From Nageia nagi (lineage: Eukaryota > Pinophyta), in assembly GCA_050084985.1 (NCBI GenBank), contig JBITNC010000001.1, positions 37,944,001-38,008,000 of the forward strand: DNA of 64,000 bases, written 5' to 3'. Position numbers and translations under genes: made by a program. A model generated the notes under the pieces. That model did not search any database, was not told the origin of the DNA, and saw only the letters and a list, made by a program, of their open reading frames with translations. Below, in pieces: positions 23,969 to 34,569 of this stretch; the first letter of the stretch is position 1; every line of letters starts with the position of its first letter.

Positions 23969-25660
23969 TCTAATTTTCTTGATGAGTTTCTCATTAAAAT
24001 CTTTGATAAACTAGAGAGAACACATGTTGAGACTAGATCCTATGTCCACTAATGCTTCCTTGGTAGTTTTTCCATTTATCTTGACCTTAATATAAAGGGC
24101 TATGTTATAATTAATTAGGCCACTCTTCATCATCAAATTGCACCATATTAGCATGCTTAAGAGAATCAAACATTTCTATGAAAGCACATATAGAAGTTTT
24201 AGCATCAATTAATTATCCATCTAGTATCTTAAATAAGGCCTTTCTATGTTTATTAGAAGTCACCAATAATGCATACATGTTAATCTTGGTAGGAGTATCC
24301 TTTAATTGACTAACACAATCATATTTAAACTTATTACTCCTAAGAGTTGGAGAGATATTAGTTGATGATGTAATAGCAATCGGATTAGGAATACCTTTGA
24401 GTTTGGCTCTTGTAGCAACATTGCACTCATCTTCAAATGATAAATCATCTTCCACTTCTTCTTCTTCTCCATGGATCATCATATTCACATATTGATGGAT
24501 ATCTTGATTTATAGTTAGTTTGATCATTTCTCCATTCTTATAATCAATCACATTCTTATCAAGAAGGTCTTTTAGTATTTTCTTGAAATCTACATAATTA
24601 TTGGTATAATGACCCATGATTTAATGATAACCACAATATGAACCACGTCTATACCATTTAGCTTTCCTTCTTCATATTTGAATTCTTTTCCTTGAACTTT
24701 CCAAATTAAGCCTTTTGTTATATAAACATAAAATATTTTTATAGGATAAGTAGGAAGTTGAATAAAATATTTTTATCTTTTTATATCATGGGATAGTGTG
24801 GTATTGATCTCGATAGCATTAACTTTGACATTCTCCTTCTTTACATGTCTTCTTGGGAAAATCTTCATTGGTTGATGTGTATTTGAGTTGCTTTGATTTT
24901 GCCAAAGCTTTTTCTTTTTATATAAGTGTGTATGTCATCTTAATAAATGGTTTATTCATGTAATCAATTCATGTAGCACACTTTAAGGTAGGGTTGATGC
25001 TTTATAAGGAGACATTTGTAAATATTTTTTAGTTATGGAACCATCCAATGACCTTCATATTTTCTGATATCTTGGCATAAACATTTTCAATCTTTCAGAA
25101 GATCCTTTCTTGCAATTCATTGGATATGTCAGTGTTGTAGCTTTTTACATATTGCATATAAAATATGACTTGAATAATAATCTCAACTAATTATAGGATG
25201 TGACCAATCTTAGCTCTAAGGTGTAAAACCATTTCCTAACTTCACCAATGAGACTAAGGAAAAAATACATAGCTTTCAAATTATTGTTGATACTATATTT
25301 TAGCTCCATCAAATACTCAAATCCTTGCATATGAATATTGGGATCTTCTTTACCATTAAACTTCTCAAGTTTTGGCTCCTTAAATTCTAAAGTAAACAAT
25401 GTATTTTGAATTTTATCATTGAAAGGATTACCCTTATCTTCAAAATTTGAGTTTATGAGAATATCAGTGACTACAGACCTGATCATATATGTTGCAATCT
25501 TAAATGGTTGTTATGCCTCAATGCCAATGCTCCCCATAATGTTAGCATTAGCCTTATTAAATTTATTAACTAAATTCTTACAGAAGGAATTTGTATTAAT
25601 AGATCCTACTATTTCTATCACACTCACAAGATTTTGAAGATTAAATTCATCTAAAAACCT
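23969..25660 (-). pseudogene. gag and N-terminal half of protease of the split element
   Basis: On the minus strand, 25486-25187 reads EPKLEKFNGKEDPNIHMQGF and SLIGEVRKWFYTL, the central gag domain (compare KFSKFNGRGDPRRHIQGF in the young element). 24660-24213 gives a zinc-knuckle frame with GHYTNNYVDFKKILKDLLDK and an acidic segment. 24130-23969 gives VKINGKTTKEALVDIGSSLN, where VDIGS corresponds to the protease active site (normally DTGS/DTGA). The frame stops at the nested insertion and resumes at 18459. Confidence 0.8.
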
Positions 25661-25756
25661 TAGGGATTTTTGAATGAGAAGAATATAGTAGTAATGATTT
25701 TTACAAACTCTAATTTAAGAATTGCAATAATATTTAAAGCGTCGAGTTCACTAATA

Positions 25757-26509
25757 TTTAAATGATAAAATGTAGCCCTAAATTATAGTAAAGGATGAAG
25801 TAATTATATCTATTTAATTAAAGTACTAAGGTACATGAATTCCTATGATCTCTTAGTAGCTAACGGAAAGGAAATAACAGAATTATAGTAATAGAATTAA
25901 ATTAAATAACTTGATGAATCTATGAGAGAGAGAATGATAAATACCTATGCACTTACCTAGATGATCTTTGAATAGTAGTTCAAACCTGGTGGGATGCTCT
26001 AAAGTGATCAAAATGCATATATAAGATTTAGATGTCTCCTTTATCAATCAACACTAACGTTGGGATGGTCTACAAACTAGTGCTAGTGTTGGTGGTACTT
26101 TCTGTTGATTTCATAACCTTTAGATTCATAAACTCATTCCTTAACGTATGGTGAAATAAGGATAGATAATTCTTGGATGTAATAGATACAATCTCGATAG
26201 TTGGTATTAAGAAACATCGAAAAGTTTGTGAGAGATATGAACAATCCTATCGAGATGAGATTTGGATAATCTTCCCATGAATATAATTTTCAATTTATAA
26301 GTTTAAGAATATACCTAAATGCACCTTTGCATGCTAGCACTAACAATAGTGGTTCGACCTATAAAATAAGAGAATTACACATGACAAGTAACTTAGGTAC
26401 ATTATAAGCAATAAAGGGAATATAACATAATGTCATATCCATCCTAGTGTAGTGAGGGTTATGTGACATGTAGTTTAGCCTGAAAAGGATGCCAAATTAT
26501 GTGTTAACA
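25757..26509 (-). repeat. 5' LTR of the split minus-strand element
   Basis: On the minus strand it would start TGTTAACA (26509) and end near 25757, a few bases before the primer site TAGTGAACTCGACGC. The TGTTAACA terminus is shared with the young element. There is no second copy in the window, so its borders rest on these signals only. Confidence 0.5.
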
Positions 26510-28180
26510 TGCATCTTGATCTATTGAAGGTACCTCATTATAGAAGGGAGAAGTTGGAACCATAAATGTATTTTAAATTTCTCTAAGAATCATACATCCT
26601 CATCATACTAATAATAAATACCTCGACCTTGACTAGAGCTACTTTTCCATGGATAGGAAGAGGTGGTTAATGATAGTGAAGGCAACTTTTTAAGGAGTGT
26701 TAGTAGTTTACTAAAGTACTCTACTTCTTTGATCAAATGATTAGTGGGATTGCTACTAATTTTCTTGTTATGTGATTTCCTTGTTTTTCAAGAATTGATC
26801 TTCAAGATTAATGGTGGACGAGTTTTATGCAGTGAATACTTTTTATTAAACATTTGAATCACACTAGTTATCAAATCTCTTTGTTAAAATTATCAATCAT
26901 TAATGGGATTTTTATACAAATATATTCCTATATTAACTTGAACACTCGTGGGCCCCTTGTATTTTATATTTTGATAAGTGGTATGATTTTCCTTCTAACT
27001 ATTTTCTCATTGACTTACCTATATAGTGTTGGCCTTTAGATAGGTAATCAAATTGATGACTTGTATTTTTTTAAGGTATGATTTAACTTTGGCAAACGAC
27101 TTTAATGCTTGTTATTAATCTTCAAGATCAAATGTGTGTGCTTCTCCTTTGTTATTTTTAATCCTAACTTATTGCATGGTGGATCCCTTATGTGCTTTAT
27201 GCCAATTGATGTAACCCTTATTCATTAATGTCTCTTTCTTTATGATGTGGGTCATTGATCAATTAGATCAATGGCTCATATTGAACCATTACCTTTAGGT
27301 CCTTTTACTTTCTCTATAATAGCGATCATTATAAATCAAAAGGATTTATGGCTATAGATCATTTTGTTATGTTTAACCTTTTTGCATTTTATCGAATCAA
27401 CACCTATCATCAATTGGTGAGATCTATGATTAGCATTCTTTTCTAGTATTTCCATTTTTCTTTACTCCTGAAACTAATGGATGTCGTTAATTTTCTAGAT
27501 CAGTAGTTGACATTGTTTCTCGAGAGTATGCTCTCCATTCTTAATAAAATTAGCGATCATTTGTTTACTTACAAATGACTAACTTCCTTGGTAAAAACTT
27601 AGATGCTTACACCATATATTTATCCTTAAAAAATAAAATATTAAAAAAAATATTTAATCATATTAATACTATTTAATTCTTAACAATACTTCACCATGAA
27701 AAATGAAAAATATGATAGTTAATATCATAAACAAAAAATATTAGATAATTTATAAAAAAAAATGCATTCATATTTATATAAAAATATAAAATTTTCTTTA
27801 AAAAATATTCTTCAATATTATCTTTAATATAAATTTTTCTTTCTTCATTTTTTAAAATAATAAAATAAATTATATCAAAATTACCCCTTTTAATGCTTAA
27901 TACAAAAATAGCCAAACTAGTCAATATTTTAGACCATTAAAAAAAACAAGTGCCCCATTTTTAAGTGTCTACATCCATAAATGCAAAAACTAGTCTTTGA
28001 ATAACCATCGGATATAATGACAAAGTTTTAAACCTTATTTTTATTTAATCTATATTATATACTCATTTAAAAAAGTATTTTCAATTAACTAATGTTAACT
28101 GAAAATTAGTAACTGTCATTAATCACATATCGACCCTAAAACATACTTTACAATAACCCCCGTGCCCTATTCTTACGTAT
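26510..28180. other. AT-rich intergenic DNA upstream of the pseudokinase genes
   Basis: No domain, RNA gene or clear repeat boundary is visible. 27590-28100 is particularly AT-rich. The proximal promoter of the first kinase-like gene should lie near its end, but I cannot identify a convincing TATA box. Confidence 0.5.
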
Positions 28181-28648
28181 GGCCTAAGCCAACTTGGAAT
28201 CCTACAGCGAGAAGGGGTTCACAGACCCATAAAGTCTATGGAGAAAATGGAAGAAATCATATTATACTTCTCCTGAATAAGCATGCACTAGTTTGTATTT
28301 GACACGCATTTCATTGGTGTTTTGGGTTTTACAAATTCAGACGCTTCTATTACGAACGGCAAATGTCGGTTTCCTTTAAGTGCTTTGTATTCCCTTTTGA
28401 AATTGCGGTGCGCGATTCGATCTCATCCGCTTCTGTTTCCCGTCTTCCTGATTTGGCCTTTCACACCGTGTTGAAGAGATAAAGATTGAAAGAAGGTTAT
28501 GAAGTAGGTGGTGGCGTTGGACTGTTTTAATCGAAATTTCTCAGCAAGGAAAATGACTGTAAGAGGCTTTCTATAATAGAACTCGTTCTCAGGTACGGAA
28601 TTTTCCGAGTAATTGTAGTTTTGATAGGAACTTGAGAGGTGTTTTTCA

Positions 28649-28783
28649 ATGTGGTGGAAAGGTAAAGCATGTGCAAGAACTTCCGCCTTCACATGGTGGA
28701 AGAGCCAAAGCCAAAGCCTAAGCCTAAACCTAAACCTGCCGTCACACACAAGAAATCCAAACCCCGATTCGGATTCGTAGACG
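28649..28783 (+). promoter_or_regulatory. Upstream ORF overlapping start of pseudokinase copy 1
   Basis: An ATG at 28649, 20 bases before the main start and in another frame, opens a frame of about 44 codons that overlaps the main coding start. If the transcript begins upstream of it, this would be expected to lower translation. It follows from the sequence alone; no transcript evidence is available. Confidence 0.4.
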
Positions 28784-29979
28784 ATATTGTCATCGCCCCC
28801 AGCAGAAGCACAGAACTTAGTGGCAACTCCAGCAGCCAGTTTTCCAAGGTCTCCACAAGCAGTGGAACCTCCCTTGCCGGTCTCAGAGAATCGGTCCTCC
28901 CTGACAACCCCATTCTCTATAGATTCAAGGAGATCGCAGCGGCCACAAACCAGTTTACTACAGGAAGGGTTGGGAAGTCCTCTGTGTGGAAGTCAAATTT
29001 GAGGGGCAAGGCAGTCGCCATAACAATGAGGAAAGCGAACAATGTCATGGATTTTAGGGCAGGATTGAGACTAATCTGTAGTGCCCAACATGCCAACATA
29101 ATCAACCTCTTGGGGGGTTGCTGTGAAGGTGAACACATGTACCTGGTTTATGACTATGTACATGGATCCAGCCTCGCAGACTGCCTCAGGAACACCAGGG
29201 TGCCTGGATACACGGTACTTAATACGTGGATGTCCAGAATCCACATTGCCGTGGCTGTGGCACAGGCCCTGGAATACATGCACCATGACACCATCATCAA
29301 CTATGTGCATAATTATTTGAAATCCAGCAGCATCATTATCACTGAGCCTGGATACAGGGGAAGTATATGCCATGTGGGTGCCTCCTATTTGGCTGGAGAA
29401 TATGATATTCATGACACCCACGAAGGCGCTAGTACATCTAAAGACAAGGGCGTGTCTGGAGAAATCACAGAAGAGGAAGGGGGGAGCCCTCAGGGCTTGA
29501 AGTTTCCTAGAAGGGCCAGGAGCATGAAGATAACAGGGACACAGGGTTACATGGCTCCTGAATATGTTAGCACAGGTATTGTTTCCCAGAAGAATGATGT
29601 GTATGCTTTCGGCGTGATTCTGCTGGAGCTTCTGACAGGGCATGAGCCTGTGAGATATGTCACCAAGCCCAACAACCAGCTGCAGAGGGTTTCTCTGATA
29701 GAGAGTGTAAATACAATTTTCTCTGATGATGAGATGGGGGACTGTACAGGCAGGTTAAGGATGTGGATGGATCCTAAGCTCAAGGATTCTTTTCCTGTGG
29801 ATTGTGCAGAGGGAGTTGCTAGACTGGCTGTTTCTTGTGTGGATACTGATCCCGGTAAGAGACCTGATATGAGGTATGTGGGAGGGAAGCTGTCAAAGAT
29901 TTTTGTAAGTTCCCAACAATGGCATGAGCAAATGCATGCTGACAAGAAATTCATCACCTCCACCATTGAAGCACGATAA
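28669..29979 (+). CDS. LysM-RLK-related cytoplasmic pseudokinase (copy 1)
   Basis: 436 residues, intronless, with no signal peptide or membrane segment. Residues 1-80 are disordered: a KP repeat at 13-23, then a serine-rich part. The kinase-like domain spans about 84-415, entered by YRFKEIAAATNQFTTG. Its C-lobe (DPKLKDSFPVDCA, KRPDMRYVGGKLSKIFVSSQQW) resembles the kinase domain of LYK3-type LysM receptor kinases. Catalytic motifs are gone: Thr119 replaces the VAIK lysine, Gly132 the alpha-C glutamate, H214-N-Y replaces HRD, Ser221 the catalytic-loop asparagine, and G237-A-S replaces DFG. Structural motifs survive (MAPEY 295-299, DVYAFG 310-315, Arg398). An acidic insertion of about 45 residues (247-288) precedes MAPEY. 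ATP phosphotransfer is therefore unlikely and a scaffolding role is inferred. The start ATG (28669) is chosen because MCKNF is shared with copy 2. Confidence 0.9.
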   Translation: MCKNFRLHMVEEPKPKPKPKPKPAVTHKKSKPRFGFVDDIVIAPSRSTELSGNSSSQFSKVSTSSGTSLAGLRESVLPDNPILYRFKEIAAATNQFTTGRVGKSSVWKSNLRGKAVAITMRKANNVMDFRAGLRLICSAQHANIINLLGGCCEGEHMYLVYDYVHGSSLADCLRNTRVPGYTVLNTWMSRIHIAVAVAQALEYMHHDTIINYVHNYLKSSSIIITEPGYRGSICHVGASYLAGEYDIHDTHEGASTSKDKGVSGEITEEEGGSPQGLKFPRRARSMKITGTQGYMAPEYVSTGIVSQKNDVYAFGVILLELLTGHEPVRYVTKPNNQLQRVSLIESVNTIFSDDEMGDCTGRLRMWMDPKLKDSFPVDCAEGVARLAVSCVDTDPGKRPDMRYVGGKLSKIFVSSQQWHEQMHADKKFITSTIEAR

Positions 29980-32900
29980 GATAAAATATCTTCCTTCATG
30001 ACCATCACTGTCTTAATTTCCATGGAAGTTGATTGTAGATGGCATCATCATAGATTCATAGGTGAATGATTTCTCGTCCAGATTTCTTTCAGATTGGATG
30101 CAATTCATTTTAAATAGTGTTTATTAATATTTTTAACTCTTTCTCATAGAGTAGGTGAGATTTCTTGGAGATTGGATTCAATTAAGTGTTTATTAATATT
30201 ATTTTTCATAGAGCAGGTCAACCAGTTTTGCTATGGACCCTTACGTGGCTGTTGAGTTTTTGGGGCAACTATTAATTTTCACTTAAGTTTGCACTATGAA
30301 GTTGTTATCATACATGAGATTATGGACCGTTATCATACATGAGATTATGGACCCTTATGTGGCTGTTGAGTTTTTGGGGGAAACTACTAATTTTCACTTA
30401 AAGTTTGCTCTATGAAAGTGTTATTATACATGAAAATATGTGATAGGTTTTCTAATAATGAAATACTAAAATGAATGGATTTGGGTGTCATGATGGTGTA
30501 AGAATTTTATTTTTTTGTTTTTTTATGTTGGAATGGAATGTTGTTATTTTGTATCAAGGTAAGATTATTGGTTAACCTCAAGAGGTGTTCTTATAACTGT
30601 AATATAGGGTGGAATGGAGAGTCAAAATATCGTATGTGAGTCTCTCTATTAAATGTTGATTTCAATACTTAAAAAAAATGAATGAACTTTATTATTTATA
30701 AATTAATAATAATCGACTTCAAAAATATAATTTAAAAATGTATAAATACCATTTTTTTAAGACAAGTATATAAAACATCTATTAAATATAATAAATTACA
30801 CCTCGAGAATGATATCTCTCGAAGTTTGTTTGATATGTAAGAGTATATATTAAAGTTAGTATATAAAGTATAGAGCTTTTATGATAATTTATTTTTTTCA
30901 ATTGTTTATTTATGTCTTCTTTCAAGGAAGAATATAAAAGAAATTATTATTATTAATTTTATTTAGATTATATCTTAATGCATGGATTTGAAATTTTTAA
31001 TTGAATAAGATTCGATAAAAAACAAGTAATCATATGAAAATAAGTAAAATATATATAAGTAGGTAAGAGAATGTGAAGCTTGATACATTAAATGTCATTT
31101 TTTAAAAAATTAAATAAGATATTGAAGTTGATGGTCACTTTTTTTCCATTATTAATATTTATACACAAAATAATATTTGATGGTCACTCTTTTAATGTTC
31201 TTTTAAACACATTGGATTTGTATGATCTATCAAAGTTTGTCCATGAGTAAATATATATCAATTAAGTATTTGAATGATTATTTCTCATATAAAAAAAAAT
31301 ATTGAACAATGCACATACATTCCAAGAAAAACAAGAATACTCCAAAGGGCAAATAACCATAATCACTCACACTCACCCAACGAAAATAAATTATTAAAAC
31401 AAAATTCTAGAACTAGATCAAGCACAAAATGATGTTTGTTAAAACCTTCAAACATGACACTAGTTTTAAATTGCATAGTTTAACTTCGATACTCATGGAT
31501 TTTATTGTATCTACTTATGATTGATACACTTCACAAATAATGGAGGATTCACTCACTTGGGCCTATGTGGATCATAATTTTTTAGATCATTTAAACCTTA
31601 TATCTAGAACGTAAATAGATAATTTTTTTCTTAGGCATCTTCTTTCAAGGTCTACCTTTTGATACCTACCTCAAGAACTTGGGAGTCCCTATTCCTCTTT
31701 GCCCTCACTCTCATCTTCTTGAAGATGTTTTGCATGAGTTTTGATCTTATGTCCAAGCACAAGATGGATTTTTTTCTTTGCACCCTTAAAACTTTAATGG
31801 TTCTCATGGTAAGAAATTATGTTGGTGGACTCTCCTTACCTTTCTTTGTCATACATAGAAGTTTGACATGCATTTCATGTAGGAATTCCTTTTTTATAAT
31901 AAAAAGCTAGAAAAATATCATCTTTTCACAAACTTCACCTTTAGGCCCTCATCGACCATTAGGAAATGCATTATTCATTAAGTAGAGTGTTACCTAAGTG
32001 GACTTAATCCCTTGATCATTATATATCTCGACAAAGATGTTAGTTACCACCCTCTTAACAACCTTCTTCACCACCTCACTCAACCTTCCCTTCTTGTGTC
32101 ATTTATCATTAGCCAACCCTAAAAACATTTTTCACTTTCTTTAATTATTTCTCCCATCAAGATTGACTCTACATGGATCATGTCAATTGATATATTAGAT
32201 CTTATGATTGATTAGGGTGGTGGTTTTGACACTTATGTTACCATTTTGAATTAAAATGTTAAATTGAAATATTTAGAATTCAAATTTGATTGAGAAAATG
32301 AATTTATCATACGTATTAATGATGAGAGGCAGAAAGTTATCAACCCATATCAATTAATTTTCTTTACGATAATGAGTAATATCTTATGTACCTTAATATT
32401 TTTTTTAAACTATGTCATTAATTTTGAAGAGTGATTATTCTAGCAACCTTTTTTTTATTAGACTAGAGGAATCGATTAGTTCATTACATTTTTGGATGCC
32501 TCTTTATGTTGTCCAAGAGAGCTGGTGTCATATACCTTCGATACCACAAACCTGCAAAACTTGAACTGAAGTCTCCACACCCAAATTAAACTGTTCTACC
32601 AATAAACCAATCCCTTTAGACAATTCCAATAACCTTTTTGAATGTAAAGTAATTATAATTAATTTTTTAATAACATAAAAAATTAAAATTAAAATAACAT
32701 TATTTTGCTAGCAAAACTTATTGTTATATTACTAACAAAATCTATGTATGTATTACCATCAAATCGAAATACATAATAAAATTAAATGATGGAATACATT
32801 GTTGGTGAAACTTTGAATCCAAATAACCGAGTACAAATGTGAATGAACACTTCCGATCAAATATTTTGACAGAAAAAACACGTTGATTAAGACTAGGTGT

Positions 32901-33050
32901 TGCTAGCAAACGGTGCTACTTTGGGCCCCCGCTCCTAGTAGCCTTGGCCATAAGTATTTGAGACATCAACTTTATCTAAGGTAGACCTGTGTCGTGTTCA
33001 CATGTGGTTAAATCCGTGTCATGGACCTTCAACACCAATGCCAAAATAGC
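29980..33050. other. Intergenic DNA between the two pseudokinase genes
   Basis: About 3 kb, AT-rich. 30070-30440 holds tandem duplications (listed separately). The rest (30450-33000) shows no domain, RNA gene or element boundary that I can support. Confidence 0.55.
30070..30440. repeat. Imperfect tandem duplications downstream of copy 1
   Basis: Two levels are visible. A unit of about 90 bp (GATTTCTT--AGATTGGAT and AGTGTTTATTAATATT) is duplicated at 30076-30225. A 114-bp unit beginning TATGGACCCTTA-GTGGCTG repeats at 30232 and 30346, and within it TTATCATACATGAGATTATG is itself duplicated. They lie in the 3' flank of the gene, possibly in its untranslated region. Confidence 0.8.
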
Positions 33051-33051
33051 A

Positions 33052-33058
33052 TATAAAA
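33052..33058 (+). promoter_or_regulatory. TATA box of pseudokinase copy 2
   Basis: TATAAAAGG at 33052 lies 246 bp before the start codon, in a position compatible with a transcription start near 33085 and a 5' leader of about 210 bases. No equally clear box is seen before copy 1. Confidence 0.6.
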
Positions 33059-33280
33059 GGACAAAAAGAATAGAGGAGATCGTACAACATTGTTGGGCAG
33101 CTGTCAGGGTATCATCTTTCATACCCTGGGGCCTGTTTCCCTGCTGGACTTCGCTGCTCCGTATCCATACGAAATCTCCATGTTTTTATCACATTTGCTT
33201 CTATACCAGACGGATAAGTAAGGAGATCATTGTATTCTTCCATAGACGCAGAAGCGCCTCAACCTTCACGCCATTCAAAA

Positions 33281-33295
33281 TGGTGGAAGGTTGAA
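33281..33295 (+). promoter_or_regulatory. Four-codon upstream ORF before copy 2
   Basis: ATG at 33281 opens a frame of MVEG then stop, ending two bases before the main start codon at 33298. Such a minimal upstream frame allows reinitiation, unlike the overlapping one in copy 1. Confidence 0.45.
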
Positions 33296-33297
33296 GC

Positions 33298-34566
33298 ATG
33301 TGCAAGAATTTTAAACGCCACATGGTGGAACAGCCTAAGCCCAGGTCTGCAAGATCCAGACTCTCAGGAGATACTGCCCCGACTCCCAGCACAAGCACAG
33401 ACCTGAGCGGTCTCGCCAGCAGCCAGTTTTCCAAGGTCTCCACGAGCAGTGGAAAATCTCTTGCTAGCCTCAGGGATTCAGTCATTCCCGACAACCCCAT
33501 TGTGTATAGATTCAAGGAGATCACAGAGGCCACAGCCCAATTTACTACGGGAAAAATTGGGAAGTCCTCTGTGTGGAAGTCCAATCTCAGGGGAAAGACA
33601 GTGGCCATCACGGTGAGGAAAATGAAGAGTATGAGGGATTTTAGGGCAGGAATGAGACAAATCTGCAGTGCCCACCATGCCAACATCATCAAGCTCTTGG
33701 GTGGGGCTTGCGAGGGGGAACAGTTATATCTGATCTACGACTATGTACAGGGAGCTAGCCTTGCAGATTGCCTCAGGAGCAGCAGGATGCCTGGATATAC
33801 AGTGCTGAATACTTGGATATCCAGAATACAGATTGCCATTGATGTGGCACAGGCCCTAGAATACATGCACTATGACGCCAGCATCAATTATGTGCATAAT
33901 TATCTGAAGTCCAGTAGCATCATCATCGCAGAGCCTGGCTACAGAGCAAGGATGTGCCACGTGGGTGCCTCTTATTTGGCTGGAGAATATGATTTAGTCG
34001 ATACCCACGAAGACCCTGCGTCATCTAAAGGCAAAGGCGTGTCTGGAGAAATCACAGAAGAGGAAGAGGGAAGTGTTCAGGGCTTGAAGTTTCCTAGAAG
34101 GTCCAGGAGCATGAAGATAATAGGGACACAGGGTTACATGGCTCCTGAATATGTTAGCACAGGTATTGTTTCCCCGAAGAATGACGTGTATGCCTTTGGG
34201 GTGATTCTACTGGAGCTTCTGACAGGGCATGAGCCTGTGAGATACGTTTCCAAGGCCAACAGGCGTCTGGAGAGGGTTTCTCTGATAGAGAGTGTAAATA
34301 CAATTCTTTCCGATGAGGAGACAGAGGACTGTACAGGCAGGTTGAGGGCGTGGATGGATCCCAGACTCAAGGATTCTTTTCCTGTGGATTGTGCAGAGAG
34401 AGTTGCAAGACTGGCTGTTTCTTGTGTGAATTCTGATCCTGATAAAAGACCTGATATGAGGAATGTGGCAGCGCAGCTGAACAAGGTGTTCATAAGGTCC
34501 GAACAGTGGCATGACCAAATGCAGGCTAACAAGCAATATGTAACTGCCACTTTTGAAGCAAGATAG
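33298..34566 (+). CDS. LysM-RLK-related cytoplasmic pseudokinase (copy 2)
   Basis: 422 residues, intronless, a tandem paralogue of the gene 3.3 kb upstream, in the same orientation. It shares MCKNF at the start and highly similar sequence throughout the kinase-like domain (about 68-400), but has a shorter, arginine/serine-rich N-terminus without the KP repeat. The same catalytic positions are lost: Thr105 for the VAIK lysine, Gly118 for the alpha-C glutamate, H200-N-Y for HRD, Ser207 for the catalytic-loop asparagine, G223-A-S for DFG. MAPEY (281-285), DVYAFG (296-301) and the C-lobe arginine (KRPDMR) remain. The acidic insertion before MAPEY is conserved (about 235-274, with EITEEEEGS and FPRRSRSMK). 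Identical losses in two open paralogues argue that the pseudokinase state predates the duplication and is under constraint. Confidence 0.9.
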   Translation: MCKNFKRHMVEQPKPRSARSRLSGDTAPTPSTSTDLSGLASSQFSKVSTSSGKSLASLRDSVIPDNPIVYRFKEITEATAQFTTGKIGKSSVWKSNLRGKTVAITVRKMKSMRDFRAGMRQICSAHHANIIKLLGGACEGEQLYLIYDYVQGASLADCLRSSRMPGYTVLNTWISRIQIAIDVAQALEYMHYDASINYVHNYLKSSSIIIAEPGYRARMCHVGASYLAGEYDLVDTHEDPASSKGKGVSGEITEEEEGSVQGLKFPRRSRSMKIIGTQGYMAPEYVSTGIVSPKNDVYAFGVILLELLTGHEPVRYVSKANRRLERVSLIESVNTILSDEETEDCTGRLRAWMDPRLKDSFPVDCAERVARLAVSCVNSDPDKRPDMRNVAAQLNKVFIRSEQWHDQMQANKQYVTATFEAR

Positions 34567-34569
34567 GTT

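Larger units (their letters stand above)
16900..26509 (-). mobile_element. Minus-strand gypsy (Tat-like) element split by a nested LTR element
   Basis: On the minus strand the order is: 5' LTR (26509-25757), primer site (TAGTGAACTCGACGC near 25755), gag (about 25660-24200), and the N-terminal half of the protease (to 23969). The 18465-23963 insertion follows, then the C-terminal half of the protease (18459-18290) and a decayed coding tail to about 16900. The two protease halves join across the insertion, and a GATTT duplication flanks it. I see no RT or 3' LTR, so the element is truncated or lacked them. The primer site resembles that of the nested and the young elements, suggesting one lineage. 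Confidence 0.65.

Noticed and set aside
29071-30023. Long minus-strand open frames over pseudokinase copy 1 (190 and 158 codons)
   Set aside because: They are antisense shadows of a strongly constrained plus-strand gene and have no recognisable domain. Similar shadows lie over copy 2.
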